A stretch of DNA of 64,000 bases from CAXXOK01 sp001604115 (GTDB taxonomy: Bacteria > Bacillota > Clostridia > Christensenellales > Aristaeellaceae): contig JAYFOV010000005.1 of NCBI GenBank assembly GCA_034928535.1, forward strand, positions 1-64,000, given 5' to 3'. A model generated the notes under the pieces. It was not told the DNA's origin and searched no databases. It saw only the letters and a program-made list of their open reading frames with translations. Of this stretch, positions 1 to 8,816 are shown in pieces (the first letter of the stretch is position 1; each line of letters begins with the position of its first letter). A program made the translations under genes and the position numbers.

Positions 1-853
1 CCGCCAGTGCTTTGGGCATCAGTGCATCTTCCAAATACACCAGGTACAGATTGCGGCGTGCATCGGGCTCCCGCACAGGAAACACCAGCACACGCCCCTG
101 TTTGGCCAACCCCTCGGCCAGGTGGCTGGACAGGATCGAAATGCCGACTCCCTGCTCAATGCAACGCAGAAGAATTTCCGCATCATCAATGGTGGCCACT
201 ACATGCAGCGCATTGGGCGTGATCCCCTGCGCGGAAAGGATCCGTTCCACCTCCTGACGGGTGCCGGAATGGCCGGAGCGCATCAGATAGGGTTCCCGCA
301 GCAGTTCCCGCCATGTGGCGCCACGCTTTGCCATGGCCTGATAGTGCGGTGTGCAGGGCGTTACCACAGCCAAATCATCCACCGCGATGGGCTCAAAGGC
401 ACAAGGCGCATCCGCTTTGGTGCCCACCAGACCCACGTCCAGCTGCCGGTCCAGCACGCTGGCTATCACATCCACGCTGTCCGAGGAAACGATGTGCATA
501 TGCACCTGGGGGAACAGCTTACGGAAGCGCACCAAGGCTTCAGGCAATAGCCAGCGCCCCGGCACGGATGATGTGCCAATGGTCAGCTCTTCCTGCCCGC
601 CTCCGGCAATATCCGCGCATGCTCTCCGGTGTATGTCCAGCATGCGCAAAGCATAACGGTAGAGCTTCTCCCCGCTTTGCGTGAGTGCAAAGGAGCGTGT
701 GCTGCGCAGGATCAGCCTTGTTTGCAGCTCCTGTTCCAGGATGCGCAAATGGGCGCTGATGGTTGGCTGCGAAAGATGCAGTTGTTTGGCAGCCAACGAA
801 AAACTCTGGCACTCCACCAGGGTCACAAACGCCTCCAATTGCCGCATTTCCAT
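1..853 (-). CDS. LysR-family regulator, selenium-cluster associated (3' end cut by window)
   Basis: The frame stays open from an ATG at 853 to the window edge, so about 284 residues are visible and the C-terminus is missing. The start is preceded by GGAGGC at the right distance. Residues 1-60 form a typical LysR winged helix-turn-helix (MEMRQLEAFVTLVE, then SLAAKQLHLSQPTISAHLR), followed by an effector-binding domain of the CysB/CbbR kind. It is divergent from selD, the usual arrangement for LysR regulators that control a neighbouring operon. LysR proteins are known beside selenium-metabolism genes; that this one senses selenium is inference. Confidence 0.9.
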   Translation of the reverse strand, partial: MEMRQLEAFVTLVECQSFSLAAKQLHLSQPTISAHLRILEQELQTRLILRSTRSFALTQSGEKLYRYALRMLDIHRRACADIAGGGQEELTIGTSSVPGRWLLPEALVRFRKLFPQVHMHIVSSDSVDVIASVLDRQLDVGLVGTKADAPCAFEPIAVDDLAVVTPCTPHYQAMAKRGATWRELLREPYLMRSGHSGTRQEVERILSAQGITPNALHVVATIDDAEILLRCIEQGVGISILSSHLAEGLAKQGRVLVFPVREPDARRNLYLVYLEDALMPKALA

Positions 854-892
854 GATTGTTGCCTCCTATCGGCGCGCCGTATGGTTAGCAAT

Positions 893-920
893 ATTATACC
901 AGTTTTATTGCAACTTTCAA
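893..920 (-). promoter_or_regulatory. Likely promoter of the lysR gene
   Basis: On the minus strand TTGAAA (915-920) and TATAAT (893-898) are separated by 16 bases, upstream of the lysR ribosome binding site. The same AT-rich stretch holds a weaker plus-strand candidate for selD (TTTCAA 915-920, TATAAA 939-944, 18-base spacer). The two promoters would overlap back to back, which fits LysR-type divergent control. Confidence 0.55.
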
Positions 921-1027
921 TCAATTCGTATGATTCATTATAAATGACGATCAACCCAAGCAGGGAAATACCGTTATCCTGAGCGAAGAATATCGGTAAC
1001 GTATCGAAATGAAGGAGGCAAAAAGGC

Positions 1028-2062
1028 ATGCAGCAACCTTTTGTTTTCTGCCAAGGTGGCGGCTGCACCGCCAAACTGGGGGCCGGCGCACTGCACCGCG
1101 TGCTGCAGCAGTTGCCCAAAGGAGAGCCGGATCCGCGGCTGCTGATCGGTTTTGACAGCAAGGACGATGCCGCTGTATACCAGCTGACAGAGGATCTGGC
1201 CACGGTGCAGACGCTGGATTTTTTCCCGCCGATGGTGGATGATCCCTACCTGTTTGGCCAAATTGCCGCCGCAAACGCACTGAGCGATATCTATGCCATG
1301 GGCGGCGAGGTAAAGACTGCCCTGAACATCGTTTGCTTCCCGGAAACTGCCGATCTGAATCTATTGGGCGATATCCTGCGCGGCGGTGCGGAAAAGGTGA
1401 TGGAGGCAGGCGGCACGCTGGTCGGAGGGCATTCCATCGCGGATAAGGACGTAAAATACGGCCTGTCTGTGATGGGTCTGGTGCACCCCAAACGAATATA
1501 CGCCAACAATGCGGGTCATCCGGGCGATGCGCTGATCCTGACCAAGCAGCTGGGCGTGGGCATCATCTGTACTGCCAACCGTGTGCAGGAGGCTTCAAAA
1601 TCCGCCATGGACGCCGCCATATCCTCCATGACCACACTGAACAAATATGCGGCAACGTGCTGCCGCCATTATGCGATCCATGCCTGCACCGATGTGACTG
1701 GTTTCGGCTTTTTAGGACATCTGCATGAAATGATGGATGGCCGCCTGTCCTGCCATATCCGGGCGGAGCAGGTACCTGTTTTTCCAGAAGCGCTGGCCTA
1801 CGCGGATGAGTTTCTGCTGACCGCTGCTGGGCAACGCAACCGCAACCATACCGCGCCCTTTGTAAGGTTTGAGCATGTGCCTTTTGCAATGGAGGAAGTG
1901 CTGTTTGACCCGCAGACTTCCGGCGGGCTGCTTATAGCCCTTCCCCCTGCCCAAGCCCCCCAGCTCTTGGCGGAGCTGCACGCCTTGGGGCTTCCAGCCG
2001 CCTTGATCGGGGAAATTTTGCCAAAGCAGGAAACAGAAATTTACGTTACCATGGATGCATAA
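1028..2062 (+). CDS. selD: Selenide, water dikinase (selenophosphate synthetase)
   Basis: SelD makes selenophosphate from selenide and ATP, the selenium donor for selenocysteine, selenouridine or the selenium cofactor of some molybdenum hydroxylases. The 344-residue length is normal. The N-terminal catalytic motif GGGCTAKLGAG places Cys13 and Lys16 where the E. coli enzyme has Cys17 and Lys20, so this is the cysteine form, not the selenocysteine form. The PurM-like ATP-binding core follows (DDPYLFGQIAAANALSDIYAMG). AAGGAGG lies upstream of the ATG. It leads an operon with yedF, a DUF3343 gene and a cysteine desulfurase-like gene. Confidence 0.95.
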   Translation: MQQPFVFCQGGGCTAKLGAGALHRVLQQLPKGEPDPRLLIGFDSKDDAAVYQLTEDLATVQTLDFFPPMVDDPYLFGQIAAANALSDIYAMGGEVKTALNIVCFPETADLNLLGDILRGGAEKVMEAGGTLVGGHSIADKDVKYGLSVMGLVHPKRIYANNAGHPGDALILTKQLGVGIICTANRVQEASKSAMDAAISSMTTLNKYAATCCRHYAIHACTDVTGFGFLGHLHEMMDGRLSCHIRAEQVPVFPEALAYADEFLLTAAGQRNRNHTAPFVRFEHVPFAMEEVLFDPQTSGGLLIALPPAQAPQLLAELHALGLPAALIGEILPKQETEIYVTMDA

Positions 2063-2079
2063 AGCGGAGGGATGTTATT

Positions 2080-2697
2080 ATGATTCAAGTCAATGCCATC
2101 GGCGATGCATGCCCCATTCCAGTCGTCAAAACCAAACAAGCCATCCGGGAACTGGGTGGCACAGGCGTGGTGCAAACCCTTGTGGATAATGAGATTGCGG
2201 TGCAAAATCTAACCAAGATGGCCTCGCAAAAGGGGTATGCCGCACGCTCCGACGTGATGGCTCCCAACCAATTTCTGGTGACCATGACCATCGGCAGCGA
2301 GACCGTTACCCCGGTTACCGGCGCTGCGGAGGCGTTTGCGCCGCGCCCCCAGGGAAGGGATCGCAACATCGTGGTCGCTATTGCTTCGGCCAGCATGGGT
2401 CAGGGGGATGCTGCACTGGGTGCTACTCTGATGAAGGGCTTCCTCTACGCGCTCAGCCAACAGGACTCGCTGCCCACGACGCTGCTTTTTTATCATGGCG
2501 GGGCAGCGTTTACCTGCGAAGGCTCCGCTTCGCTGGAGGATTTGCAGGCCATGCAGTCACAAGGTGTGGAAGTGCTGACCTGCGGCACATGCCTCAATTT
2601 TTATGGTTTGACTGCTAAGCTGAAGGTCGGCGAAGTGAGCAACATGTATACCATTGCAGAAAAGCTCACGCAGGCCGATCTGATCATCAAACCGTAA
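2080..2697 (+). CDS. yedF: Selenium metabolism protein YedF (TusA-like plus DsrE-like)
   Basis: The 205-residue protein has an N-terminal TusA/SirA-like domain with the CPIPVVKTK motif (Cys11) and a C-terminal DsrE-like domain with a further cysteine pair near residue 172 (TCGTC). This two-domain layout is that of YedF proteins found with selD; they are thought to carry sulfur or selenium as a persulfide or perselenide, but the exact reaction is not settled. It begins 17 bases after selD with a GGAGGG ribosome binding site. Confidence 0.9.
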   Translation: MIQVNAIGDACPIPVVKTKQAIRELGGTGVVQTLVDNEIAVQNLTKMASQKGYAARSDVMAPNQFLVTMTIGSETVTPVTGAAEAFAPRPQGRDRNIVVAIASASMGQGDAALGATLMKGFLYALSQQDSLPTTLLFYHGGAAFTCEGSASLEDLQAMQSQGVEVLTCGTCLNFYGLTAKLKVGEVSNMYTIAEKLTQADLIIKP

Positions 2698-2709
2698 GGC
2701 GGCCGACCC

Positions 2710-2946
2710 ATGCGCATCAAGCAACGCTGGCTGCTCATTACGTTTGATTCAACAACCGCCGCCATGGCAGCGGAGCGTTTTTTGCAGCATGCCGGGCTCC
2801 CTGGCCGGCTCATCCCTGTGCCGCGAGAGATCACCGCTGGGTGCGGGTTGGCATGGAAAGCTTCGCCTTTGGACGCCAACCTGCTTGCGTGTGCGCTGGA
2901 GGATGCCGCCATCCCCTATGCCCGCATGACTGAACTGGATCTGTAG
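2710..2946 (+). CDS. DUF3343 small protein, putative Se/S carrier
   Basis: A 78-residue protein of the DUF3343 family. Its C-terminal half has the family's glycine-cysteine segment (ITAGCGLAWKASP), the likely chalcogen-binding cysteine. The family is repeatedly found between yedF and a class V aminotransferase in selenium clusters and is annotated as a putative selenium or sulfur carrier; no reaction has been shown as far as I know. It follows yedF after 12 bases and is presumably cotranscribed. Confidence 0.8.
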   Translation: MRIKQRWLLITFDSTTAAMAAERFLQHAGLPGRLIPVPREITAGCGLAWKASPLDANLLACALEDAAIPYARMTELDL

Positions 2947-3000
2947 GTGGCGCTTGCCACACAAGCGTCCGCCTTGCTAATGGAACGATGAGGAATGTCC

Positions 3001-4137
3001 ATGATTTACTTGGATCATGCTGCAACCACCCTGCCAAAGCCTCCGGAGGTAATCCAGGCCGTGACCGCCGCCATGGCCAGCTTTGGTAACGCTTCACGCG
3101 GCGCACATCCCTATGCCATGCAGGCGGCTCGCACCATCTATGACACCCGGGTAAAGCTTGCCAAGCTGTTTCATGCGCCCTGCCCGGAGCGGATTGCCTT
3201 TACCGCCAACGCCACCGAGGCGCTCAATTTGGCTATCTGCGGCGCTATTCCGCCGGGCGGCCATATCATTACCACTGATTTGGAGCACAATTCCGTGCTG
3301 CGTCCGCTGTACCGTTTGCAGTCCGAGGGCCAGGCAACGCTGAGCTTTATCCCCGCGGATGCAGCCGGCAATATCGATCCGATGGCTATGCAGCGGCTCA
3401 TCCGTCCGGACACGCGCGCCATTGTTTGCACGCACGCTTCCAATCTGACCGGCAATATGGTCGACCTGGGCAAGATTGGGCAAATCGCCCGGGAACATAA
3501 CATTTTATTGATTGTGGATGCGGCGCAGACTGCCGGAGCGCAGCCCATCGATATGCAGGCGATGCACATTGGTATCCTCTGTTTTACTGGGCACAAAGCG
3601 CTCATGGGGCCGCAGGGTACCGGCGGGCTTTGCCTGGCCAAACATGTGGATGTGCGCCCATGGAAAGTTGGCGGCTCCGGATTTCACTCTTTTGCCCACG
3701 AGCAGCCCGACCAGTACCCGGAGCGCTTGGAAGCAGGCACCCTTAATGCCCACGGCATCGCTGGGCTCAATGCTGCATTGGATATCTTGGATGCCTATGG
3801 CATAAAGACGCTTGCGGCAGCAGAAGCCCGCCTTTTGCATCGCTTTCGGGAAGGAGTGGCCTCTATCCCAGGGATTACCCTGTACGGGGATTTTTCCAAA
3901 CCATGCCGCGCGCCGATCGTCGCTTTGAATATCCGTGACGAGGACTCCGCCGTTGTGGCCGATGAACTGGTCGTGACGTATGGCATCGCAACGCGGGCAG
4001 GGGCCCACTGTGCGCCACGCATGCACACTGCGCTGGGCACGCAGGCTCAGGGTGCAGTACGTTTCAGTTTTTCCTGGCAAAACACTGAAGCAGAAGTGGA
4101 TGCCGCGGTAGACGCATTGCGCAGCATCGCGCTGTGA
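3001..4137 (+). CDS. Class V aminotransferase, cysteine desulfurase/selenocysteine lyase-like
   Basis: A PLP enzyme of 378 residues in the group typified by Enterococcus faecalis EF2568, which accompanies orphan selD genes. The PLP lysine lies in FTGHKALMGPQGTGGL and the catalytic cysteine in RAGAHCAPRMH. It probably mobilises selenium or sulfur from (seleno)cysteine for SelD or YedF. An ATG at 2995 is also in frame, but GAGGA at 2990-2994 is correctly spaced only for the ATG at 3001, so I start there. It is the last gene of the operon. Confidence 0.88.
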   Translation: MIYLDHAATTLPKPPEVIQAVTAAMASFGNASRGAHPYAMQAARTIYDTRVKLAKLFHAPCPERIAFTANATEALNLAICGAIPPGGHIITTDLEHNSVLRPLYRLQSEGQATLSFIPADAAGNIDPMAMQRLIRPDTRAIVCTHASNLTGNMVDLGKIGQIAREHNILLIVDAAQTAGAQPIDMQAMHIGILCFTGHKALMGPQGTGGLCLAKHVDVRPWKVGGSGFHSFAHEQPDQYPERLEAGTLNAHGIAGLNAALDILDAYGIKTLAAAEARLLHRFREGVASIPGITLYGDFSKPCRAPIVALNIRDEDSAVVADELVVTYGIATRAGAHCAPRMHTALGTQAQGAVRFSFSWQNTEAEVDAAVDALRSIAL

Positions 4138-4570
4138 ACCTGCGATATGTTTACGCATCCCGCTGTACAGCTTTTTGAAAGAACCTTGGGTTGACCATAT
4201 ATACCCATTCTGCAGTGCTGATGAAAGAATTTGTTCATCTGCACTGCAGATTTCTTTCGTTACCATGTGAAATGGCAAGTCGCTACTCCTTTTCTCTTGC
4301 TCATTGAGAACCGGGGTATTTGGGCAGTACAAGCACGTCGCTTGTCTCCATGTATGCACACGCCGGACAAGTGCACCCGACCTACGGCAATCGCAATGGA
4401 GAAAATTGGTACTTGTTGCCGCAGGTGTTTTCTGGTAAGATAGCCACAGGGAACATGAGCGCATTTCGACACATTTGACCAATCATTCAATGGCCTGTTT
4501 TGCGTGGTTCTTTCGGCTCTGGGCTTTCCTCACAGGGTAAAAGACGATTGCCATAGGCAAGGTGATACCA
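4138..4570. other. Intergenic region between selenium operon and diguanylate cyclase
   Basis: No gene of more than chance quality is seen. It holds the terminator at 4210-4256. I checked for a cyclic-di-GMP riboswitch before the cyclase gene and did not find the conserved core. No convincing promoter was found. Confidence 0.6.
4210..4256 (+). terminator. Terminator of the selenium operon
   Basis: A 15-base arm at 4210-4224 pairs with 4235-4249 with a single mismatch, leaving a 10-base loop, and is followed by a T-rich stretch (ATTTCTTTC). It sits about 70 bases after the desulfurase-like gene. Confidence 0.7.
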
Positions 4571-5764
4571 ATGTGCGTGATCGCGTATGTGCAGATGAAC
4601 CTCTTCGGGATCATTATCTTACTTTTCTATTGGTTAAATCAAAGGCGATCCGGCGCACTCTCGCTGGATGATCGCCTGTTCAATGGCATCCTGATCGCAA
4701 CCATGCTTGAGCTGTTGATGGATGCTGGGCAATGGGCTTTGGAAGGGGCGCATTTTCCCGGCTCCTACCTGCTCCAGATGCTTTGCTATTCCCTGGGGTA
4801 TGGGGTCGCCCCGGCCATTACCTGCCTTTGGGCGATGTATTGTGACTTGCGCACCAATATGGATGAGCGGAGCCTGCGGCGCCGCTTGCCGCTGTATCTG
4901 CTGCCTGCGGCGATCAACACACTGCTGCTGGTGGCCAATGTGTTTACGCCGCTGGTGTTCAACATCAATGCCGACAACATTTACCAGCGGGATCGCTTAT
5001 TCTGGGTCTACATGGCGTTTATGTACTTTTACGGGCTGGTATCGCTGGTGTGGGTCATACGCAAGTCCATGCACCCAAGCGATGCCATGGAACGCTCCGA
5101 GCTTCGCTTTATTGCGCTGTTCATCGTTGCACCGCTGATTGCCGGGGTATTGCAGTGGCTTTTCTATGGCATCTCTTTGATTTGGCAATCAGTGGTGCTT
5201 TCTATCATCTTGGTCTATACCAATGTGCTGAGCCGCCAAATCTCGACCGATCCGCTTACGGGGCTGAACAACCGCCGTAAACTGAACCGATACCTGAGCC
5301 TGAAAATCGGTTCGGCGCAAACCACGCCGTCTATGTACCTGATCATGATGGATGCAGACGATTTCAAAAGCATCAACGATCAGTACGGGCACACTGCTGG
5401 CGATCGGGCGCTTGTCGCCATCTCGGACATCCTCAAGCAGGTATGCAGCCGCTATGACTGTTTTTTGTCGCGCTTGGGCGGGGATGAATTTGTGATCCTG
5501 GGGCATGATCAGGATCAGGCCAGCACACCGCAAACGGTGATCCGGCAGATCGAAGCCGGGCTAGATGCACTGAACCAATCGCAGCGGGAACCTTTCCCAA
5601 TTTCCTTGAGCATCGGCTGGGCAAAGTTTGATACGCAAACCATCACCACAGCGGATGCACTGCTGACCGCTGCAGACCAGCAAATGTACCGCACGAAAGT
5701 CGAGAAGCACGAAGCGCGGCGCCGGCTGGCACAGAAGAGCAAGGAACATCCGTCCAAGGCATAG
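4571..5764 (+). CDS. Membrane diguanylate cyclase (7TM-like plus GGDEF)
   Basis: About seven hydrophobic segments fill residues 1-220 and a GGDEF domain fills the rest of the 397 residues. The active motif RLGGDEFVIL is intact and preceded by DADDFKSINDQYGH, so it should make cyclic-di-GMP. A GTG at 4562 could extend it by three codons, but AAGGTG at 4559-4564 is spaced correctly for the ATG at 4571. It stands alone and may feed the cyclic-di-GMP proteins at 26-44 kb; that link is inference. Confidence 0.88.
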   Translation: MCVIAYVQMNLFGIIILLFYWLNQRRSGALSLDDRLFNGILIATMLELLMDAGQWALEGAHFPGSYLLQMLCYSLGYGVAPAITCLWAMYCDLRTNMDERSLRRRLPLYLLPAAINTLLLVANVFTPLVFNINADNIYQRDRLFWVYMAFMYFYGLVSLVWVIRKSMHPSDAMERSELRFIALFIVAPLIAGVLQWLFYGISLIWQSVVLSIILVYTNVLSRQISTDPLTGLNNRRKLNRYLSLKIGSAQTTPSMYLIMMDADDFKSINDQYGHTAGDRALVAISDILKQVCSRYDCFLSRLGGDEFVILGHDQDQASTPQTVIRQIEAGLDALNQSQREPFPISLSIGWAKFDTQTITTADALLTAADQQMYRTKVEKHEARRRLAQKSKEHPSKA

Positions 5765-5833
5765 CGGAGTGCCTTTGCCAAATGGTCGGCAGCCTTGCGC
5801 ATTCCCTCTGCCGGCGTTATGCCCCGGATGCCA

Positions 5834-5885
5834 AAACGCAACGCGCCACCCGCACAGCTTAGCTGGCAGGTGGCGCGTTGCGTTT
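5834..5885. terminator. Bidirectional terminator
   Basis: A perfect 17-base inverted repeat (5834-5850 with 5869-5885; arms AAACGCAACGCGCCACC and its complement) separates the convergent diguanylate cyclase and BMC genes. A short A run on one side and T run on the other let it act in both directions. Confidence 0.8.
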
Positions 5886-5935
5886 ATATGATGCACGTAC
5901 GCCAAAATGGCGTGTTGCTGTTCTTGCGCTGCTGA

Positions 5936-6199
5936 CTATAGCGTTTCCGGATCGATGATGCCCACAATGGTCAAATCGCTGGGCGGAGGCGCTTCTTTAC
6001 TGATGACCAGCGCCGCCTCGGCACGGCCGATCATGTAGACCACATCCCCGCTACCAGCCTGCCCCGTGCCATCGCACGCGATGACCAACCCCTGATCCAC
6101 CCCATTGATGATTTGGCGAACCACCATCAGCTTGAGTCCTTGTAAAGTGGGGGTTTTCACGGTGCAGACCACCGTGCCCACGACACGCCCGATGTTCAA
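5936..6199 (-). CDS. BMC-P shell vertex protein (EutN/CcmL family)
   Basis: An 87-residue EutN/CcmL-type pentamer, the protein that caps the vertices of microcompartment shells. The family opening (IGRVVGTVV) and the Gly-Asp turn (AGSGDVVYMIG) are clear. The start codon appears to be TTG at 6199, behind a run of G (GGGGGG); the family N-terminus supports it. It is the last of four BMC-P genes in a row. Confidence 0.88.
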   Translation of the reverse strand: MNIGRVVGTVVCTVKTPTLQGLKLMVVRQIINGVDQGLVIACDGTGQAGSGDVVYMIGRAEAALVISKEAPPPSDLTIVGIIDPETL

Positions 6200-6211
6200 A
6201 CCGTCGCCCCC

Positions 6212-6505
6212 CTATCCATGGCATCGTGTCGTTTTTCCCTGACAGGTAAACGAATCGATCACCCCGCAAATGGTAACGCTTGCAATCAGCGTTCGGTCCT
6301 CCATGATCATTTGGGCGGCGCCGCCGTCGTTGTTTACCAGCACGATATCGCCGACTCCGGCATTGGCGGCGTCCAGTGCCACCAAGTCCTCCCCCACCTC
6401 CGAAAGATCCAGCGCCAGATGGCGCACTCGCAGCAGCTTCATGCCGCAATACTGCGCATATTTGATGGTGGAAACCACTGTGCCCGTCACGCGTGCGAGC
6501 TTCAT
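6212..6505 (-). CDS. BMC-P shell vertex protein (EutN/CcmL family)
   Basis: A 97-residue EutN/CcmL protein: KLARVTGTVVSTIKY at the start, ANAGVGDIVLVNNDGGAA in the middle. Its start overlaps the end of the upstream BMC-P gene by four bases, so translation is probably coupled. It has a short unusual C-terminal tail (about residues 85-97) rich in charged residues and cysteine. Confidence 0.88.
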   Translation of the reverse strand: MKLARVTGTVVSTIKYAQYCGMKLLRVRHLALDLSEVGEDLVALDAANAGVGDIVLVNNDGGAAQMIMEDRTLIASVTICGVIDSFTCQGKTTRCHG

Positions 6506-6813
6506 AGGGCACCATCCGCCTTCGCCTTGTCATACTTGCGCATGCCAAGTACATCCACATAATCCACTATGCCGATGATGGTGCTATCCACAGGCTTTCC
6601 GGTGGTCATGTCCGTTTGCCGTGACGAGCTGCCGCCCGCCCACATCACGATTTCGCCCTCGCCTGCGCCCACCGTATCCACCGTGACAAACGGGGCGCCT
6701 TTGTCTTGCATTGTGTCCATATCAATGGGCACAGCCACAAGCAGTTTGAGCCCTTCCAGCCGTTCCGATTTTCGGGTGCTCACCACAGAGCCGATTATTC
6801 TGGCCAACTGCAT
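6502..6813 (-). CDS. BMC-P shell vertex protein (EutN/CcmL family)
   Basis: A 103-residue EutN/CcmL protein (QLARIIGSVVSTRKSERLEG, then GAGEGEIVMWAGGSSSRQ). A good GGAGGC ribosome binding site precedes the ATG. The GGSSSRQ turn is shared with the next BMC-P upstream, so these two are the closest pair of the four. Confidence 0.9.
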   Translation of the reverse strand: MQLARIIGSVVSTRKSERLEGLKLLVAVPIDMDTMQDKGAPFVTVDTVGAGEGEIVMWAGGSSSRQTDMTTGKPVDSTIIGIVDYVDVLGMRKYDKAKADGAL

Positions 6814-7118
6814 GCATCTGCCTCCTTTGCCTTGTCATACGTCCGTACGCCATGGATATCGATGCTGTCCAGGATCCCGTAAATGGTAAAATCAGAAGCA
6901 AAACGCTTGGACGTATCGCTTTGCCGGGAGGAGCTTCCATAGGCGCAAAACACCAAATCCCCTTCGCCCGCGCCCACATCATCCACGCAAATCACATAAT
7001 CAGCCTTCATAGCCAGCGAATCCAGCGCCACAGGCTGCACGATGAGCAGCTTGCTGCCGCAAAGCGTTTGGGATTTATTGGTGCTGATGACGGTCCCGGT
7101 CACTCGGCCTACCAACAT
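6795..7118 (-). CDS. BMC-P shell vertex protein (EutN/CcmL family)
   Basis: A 107-residue EutN/CcmL protein starting LVGRVTGTVISTNKS. GGAGGG six bases before the ATG at 7118 decides the start over an in-frame ATG at 7145, which has no ribosome binding site. The end overlaps the next BMC-P gene by 19 bases. It is the first of the four vertex genes and follows the LacI regulator. Confidence 0.9.
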   Translation of the reverse strand: MLVGRVTGTVISTNKSQTLCGSKLLIVQPVALDSLAMKADYVICVDDVGAGEGDLVFCAYGSSSRQSDTSKRFASDFTIYGILDSIDIHGVRTYDKAKEADACSWPE

Positions 7119-7169
7119 GGCAAGCCCTCCTTTCGCCGTTGGCAACGGTTGCTTTGGATGCTACGCCGC

Positions 7170-8186
7170 TCATTCCTCTGCAGAGCGGATCGTACTGCCG
7201 CGAACGACCAGCCTACCCGCCAAGCGCATGTGCATGCTCGGCCAATTGGGGTATTTGATGCGTTTGCGCAGCGTATCCACCGCCAGCGTTCCCATGGCGG
7301 AGCGGGAAATGCGCATGGTGGTCAACGCAGGCATGGTCATGGCGCTGAAAGGAATATCATCCACACCTATGATCGAAATATCCTCCGGGATGCGGTAGCC
7401 TGCCTCGCGGATTGCCTTCATCACACCAATGGCCACGGTATCGTTATCCGCAACAGCTGCGCCTTGCGGCACATACTTTCCCTCATCCAGCAGGCGCTTC
7501 ATATCTTTGTAGGAGCCGTTGAGGGTAGGGGTGATGCGCACCGGAGGCGGTACCGGAAGTCCGAGCCGCTCCATTTCCCGGCGGTAGCCAAGATAGCGTT
7601 CTTCACAGTTGCTGATGGGGATGCTAAAGCAAAAATACCCAATTTTTGCATAGCCTAAATCATGCAGGTAGCGCACCGCCTCTGCGCTAACGGCCTCGTT
7701 ATCCATCACCACGCTATCCACGTGCACGTCGCGCATGCTGTGATCCAGCACTACAGTGGGCACCGTGAGCAGGTTCAGGAGCTTCTTGTCATTCTCGCTC
7801 AATTCCGTTCCCATCAGGATGATGCCTTCCGGCGGCGAAGCCATCACTTCTTTCAGGGTCTCCTCAGCGGTGGCAACTTCACAGTTGACCATCGCAAGAT
7901 CATAGCCATAATGGCGGCACTCGCTCTCGATCTGGTCAATGATGGAGGCAATAAAGCCTTGGTTTTCCTCCAGTGCGATGCCATGGGTACGGAACTTGAT
8001 CACGCAGAGCCTGAAACGTTTGGGCTTGCCCGTGCGCTTTTGACCAGGCACGATATAGTTATTTTCCTCGATCACAGACTGTACCCTGCGCCGGGTTTCT
8101 TCGCTGACGCCTTTTTTATGATTGATGACCAGCGAAACCGCTGCCGGAGAGACCCCTGCCAGATTGGCAATTTCCCTGATCGTCAT
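7170..8186 (-). CDS. LacI-family transcriptional regulator
   Basis: A 338-residue regulator with an N-terminal LacI helix-turn-helix (MTIREIANLAGVSPAAVSLV) and a periplasmic-binding-protein-like sensor domain ending in IIGVDDIPFSAMTMPALTT. I start at ATG 8186, since the helix-turn-helix begins right there. It lies inside the BMC locus between dhaL and the vertex genes and is the best candidate to control the BMC and ABC operons, probably through the palindrome at 20917-20932. The effector is unknown; a pentose or its phosphate is likely. Confidence 0.9.
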   Translation of the reverse strand: MTIREIANLAGVSPAAVSLVINHKKGVSEETRRRVQSVIEENNYIVPGQKRTGKPKRFRLCVIKFRTHGIALEENQGFIASIIDQIESECRHYGYDLAMVNCEVATAEETLKEVMASPPEGIILMGTELSENDKKLLNLLTVPTVVLDHSMRDVHVDSVVMDNEAVSAEAVRYLHDLGYAKIGYFCFSIPISNCEERYLGYRREMERLGLPVPPPVRITPTLNGSYKDMKRLLDEGKYVPQGAAVADNDTVAIGVMKAIREAGYRIPEDISIIGVDDIPFSAMTMPALTTMRISRSAMGTLAVDTLRKRIKYPNWPSMHMRLAGRLVVRGSTIRSAEE

Positions 8187-8204
8187 ACAGGCACCCATCC
8201 TATT

Positions 8205-8816
8205 CTATGGATTCATTGCTTCAGAAAAACCCTGCATCAATAGCGCCGCAACTGCCGCGCCCGGATCCAGATACGCCCGGGATTGCTCGCCCCGAATGGC
8301 CATGCGGCCGTGTTTGGCCAGCATCCCTTGGGTAGCCAGGAATGCCGCATGCGCGGCTTCGGCTGCCCGCACGGCGCCTTGCGAAAGATCGCCTTGGTTA
8401 GCTTTCAGCGCTTCCACTGCGGGAAACAGCGCGTCCAAAAAAGTTTTGTCCCCCAGCTGAGCTTTACCCCTGTTTTGCACGCCGTCAAAATAGGCCTGGA
8501 AAAACTGATACCAGTGCGAATCGTCCAAAGATTCTACACCTTTAAGCACTTTTCCTGCACTCATGAGCCCACTGGCCATGAGGGTGCCCATCGTGGATGG
8601 TACCGCGCTGCCCATCGCTTTGCCTGCGGCATAAATTAGTTTTCCCATGTCCGTTTCAGGATTGTCTTTTACGGCTTCATAGGCGGCGCGGAATCCGTCG
8701 CTCATGGTCAGCCCGAGATCGCTGTCCCCTACTGCCCCATCCAACTCAATCAAACGCTGCCGGTTGGCCTGCATGAGGGCAGCCCAAATTTCAAACACGC
8801 TCTTCACATCCACCAT
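8205..8816 (-). CDS. DhaL-like (Dak2) kinase subunit, no DhaK partner nearby
   Basis: A 203-residue protein of the DhaL/Dak2 family, the nucleotide-binding part of dihydroxyacetone kinases. The metal-binding motif is present as GAVGDSDLGLTM; the usual histidine after the second aspartate is leucine here. GGGAGC precedes the ATG at 8816. DhaL normally acts with DhaK, which holds the substrate, but no DhaK is encoded in the window. It may pair with a remote DhaK or phosphorylate a related C3 or ketose substrate. It precedes lacI by 18 bases. Confidence 0.82.
   Translation of the reverse strand: MVDVKSVFEIWAALMQANRQRLIELDGAVGDSDLGLTMSDGFRAAYEAVKDNPETDMGKLIYAAGKAMGSAVPSTMGTLMASGLMSAGKVLKGVESLDDSHWYQFFQAYFDGVQNRGKAQLGDKTFLDALFPAVEALKANQGDLSQGAVRAAEAAHAAFLATQGMLAKHGRMAIRGEQSRAYLDPGAAVAALLMQGFSEAMNP

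Noticed and set aside
4138..4570. Possible cyclic-di-GMP riboswitch before the diguanylate cyclase
   Set aside because: The conserved aptamer core was not found on the coding strand; only a terminator hairpin is clear.
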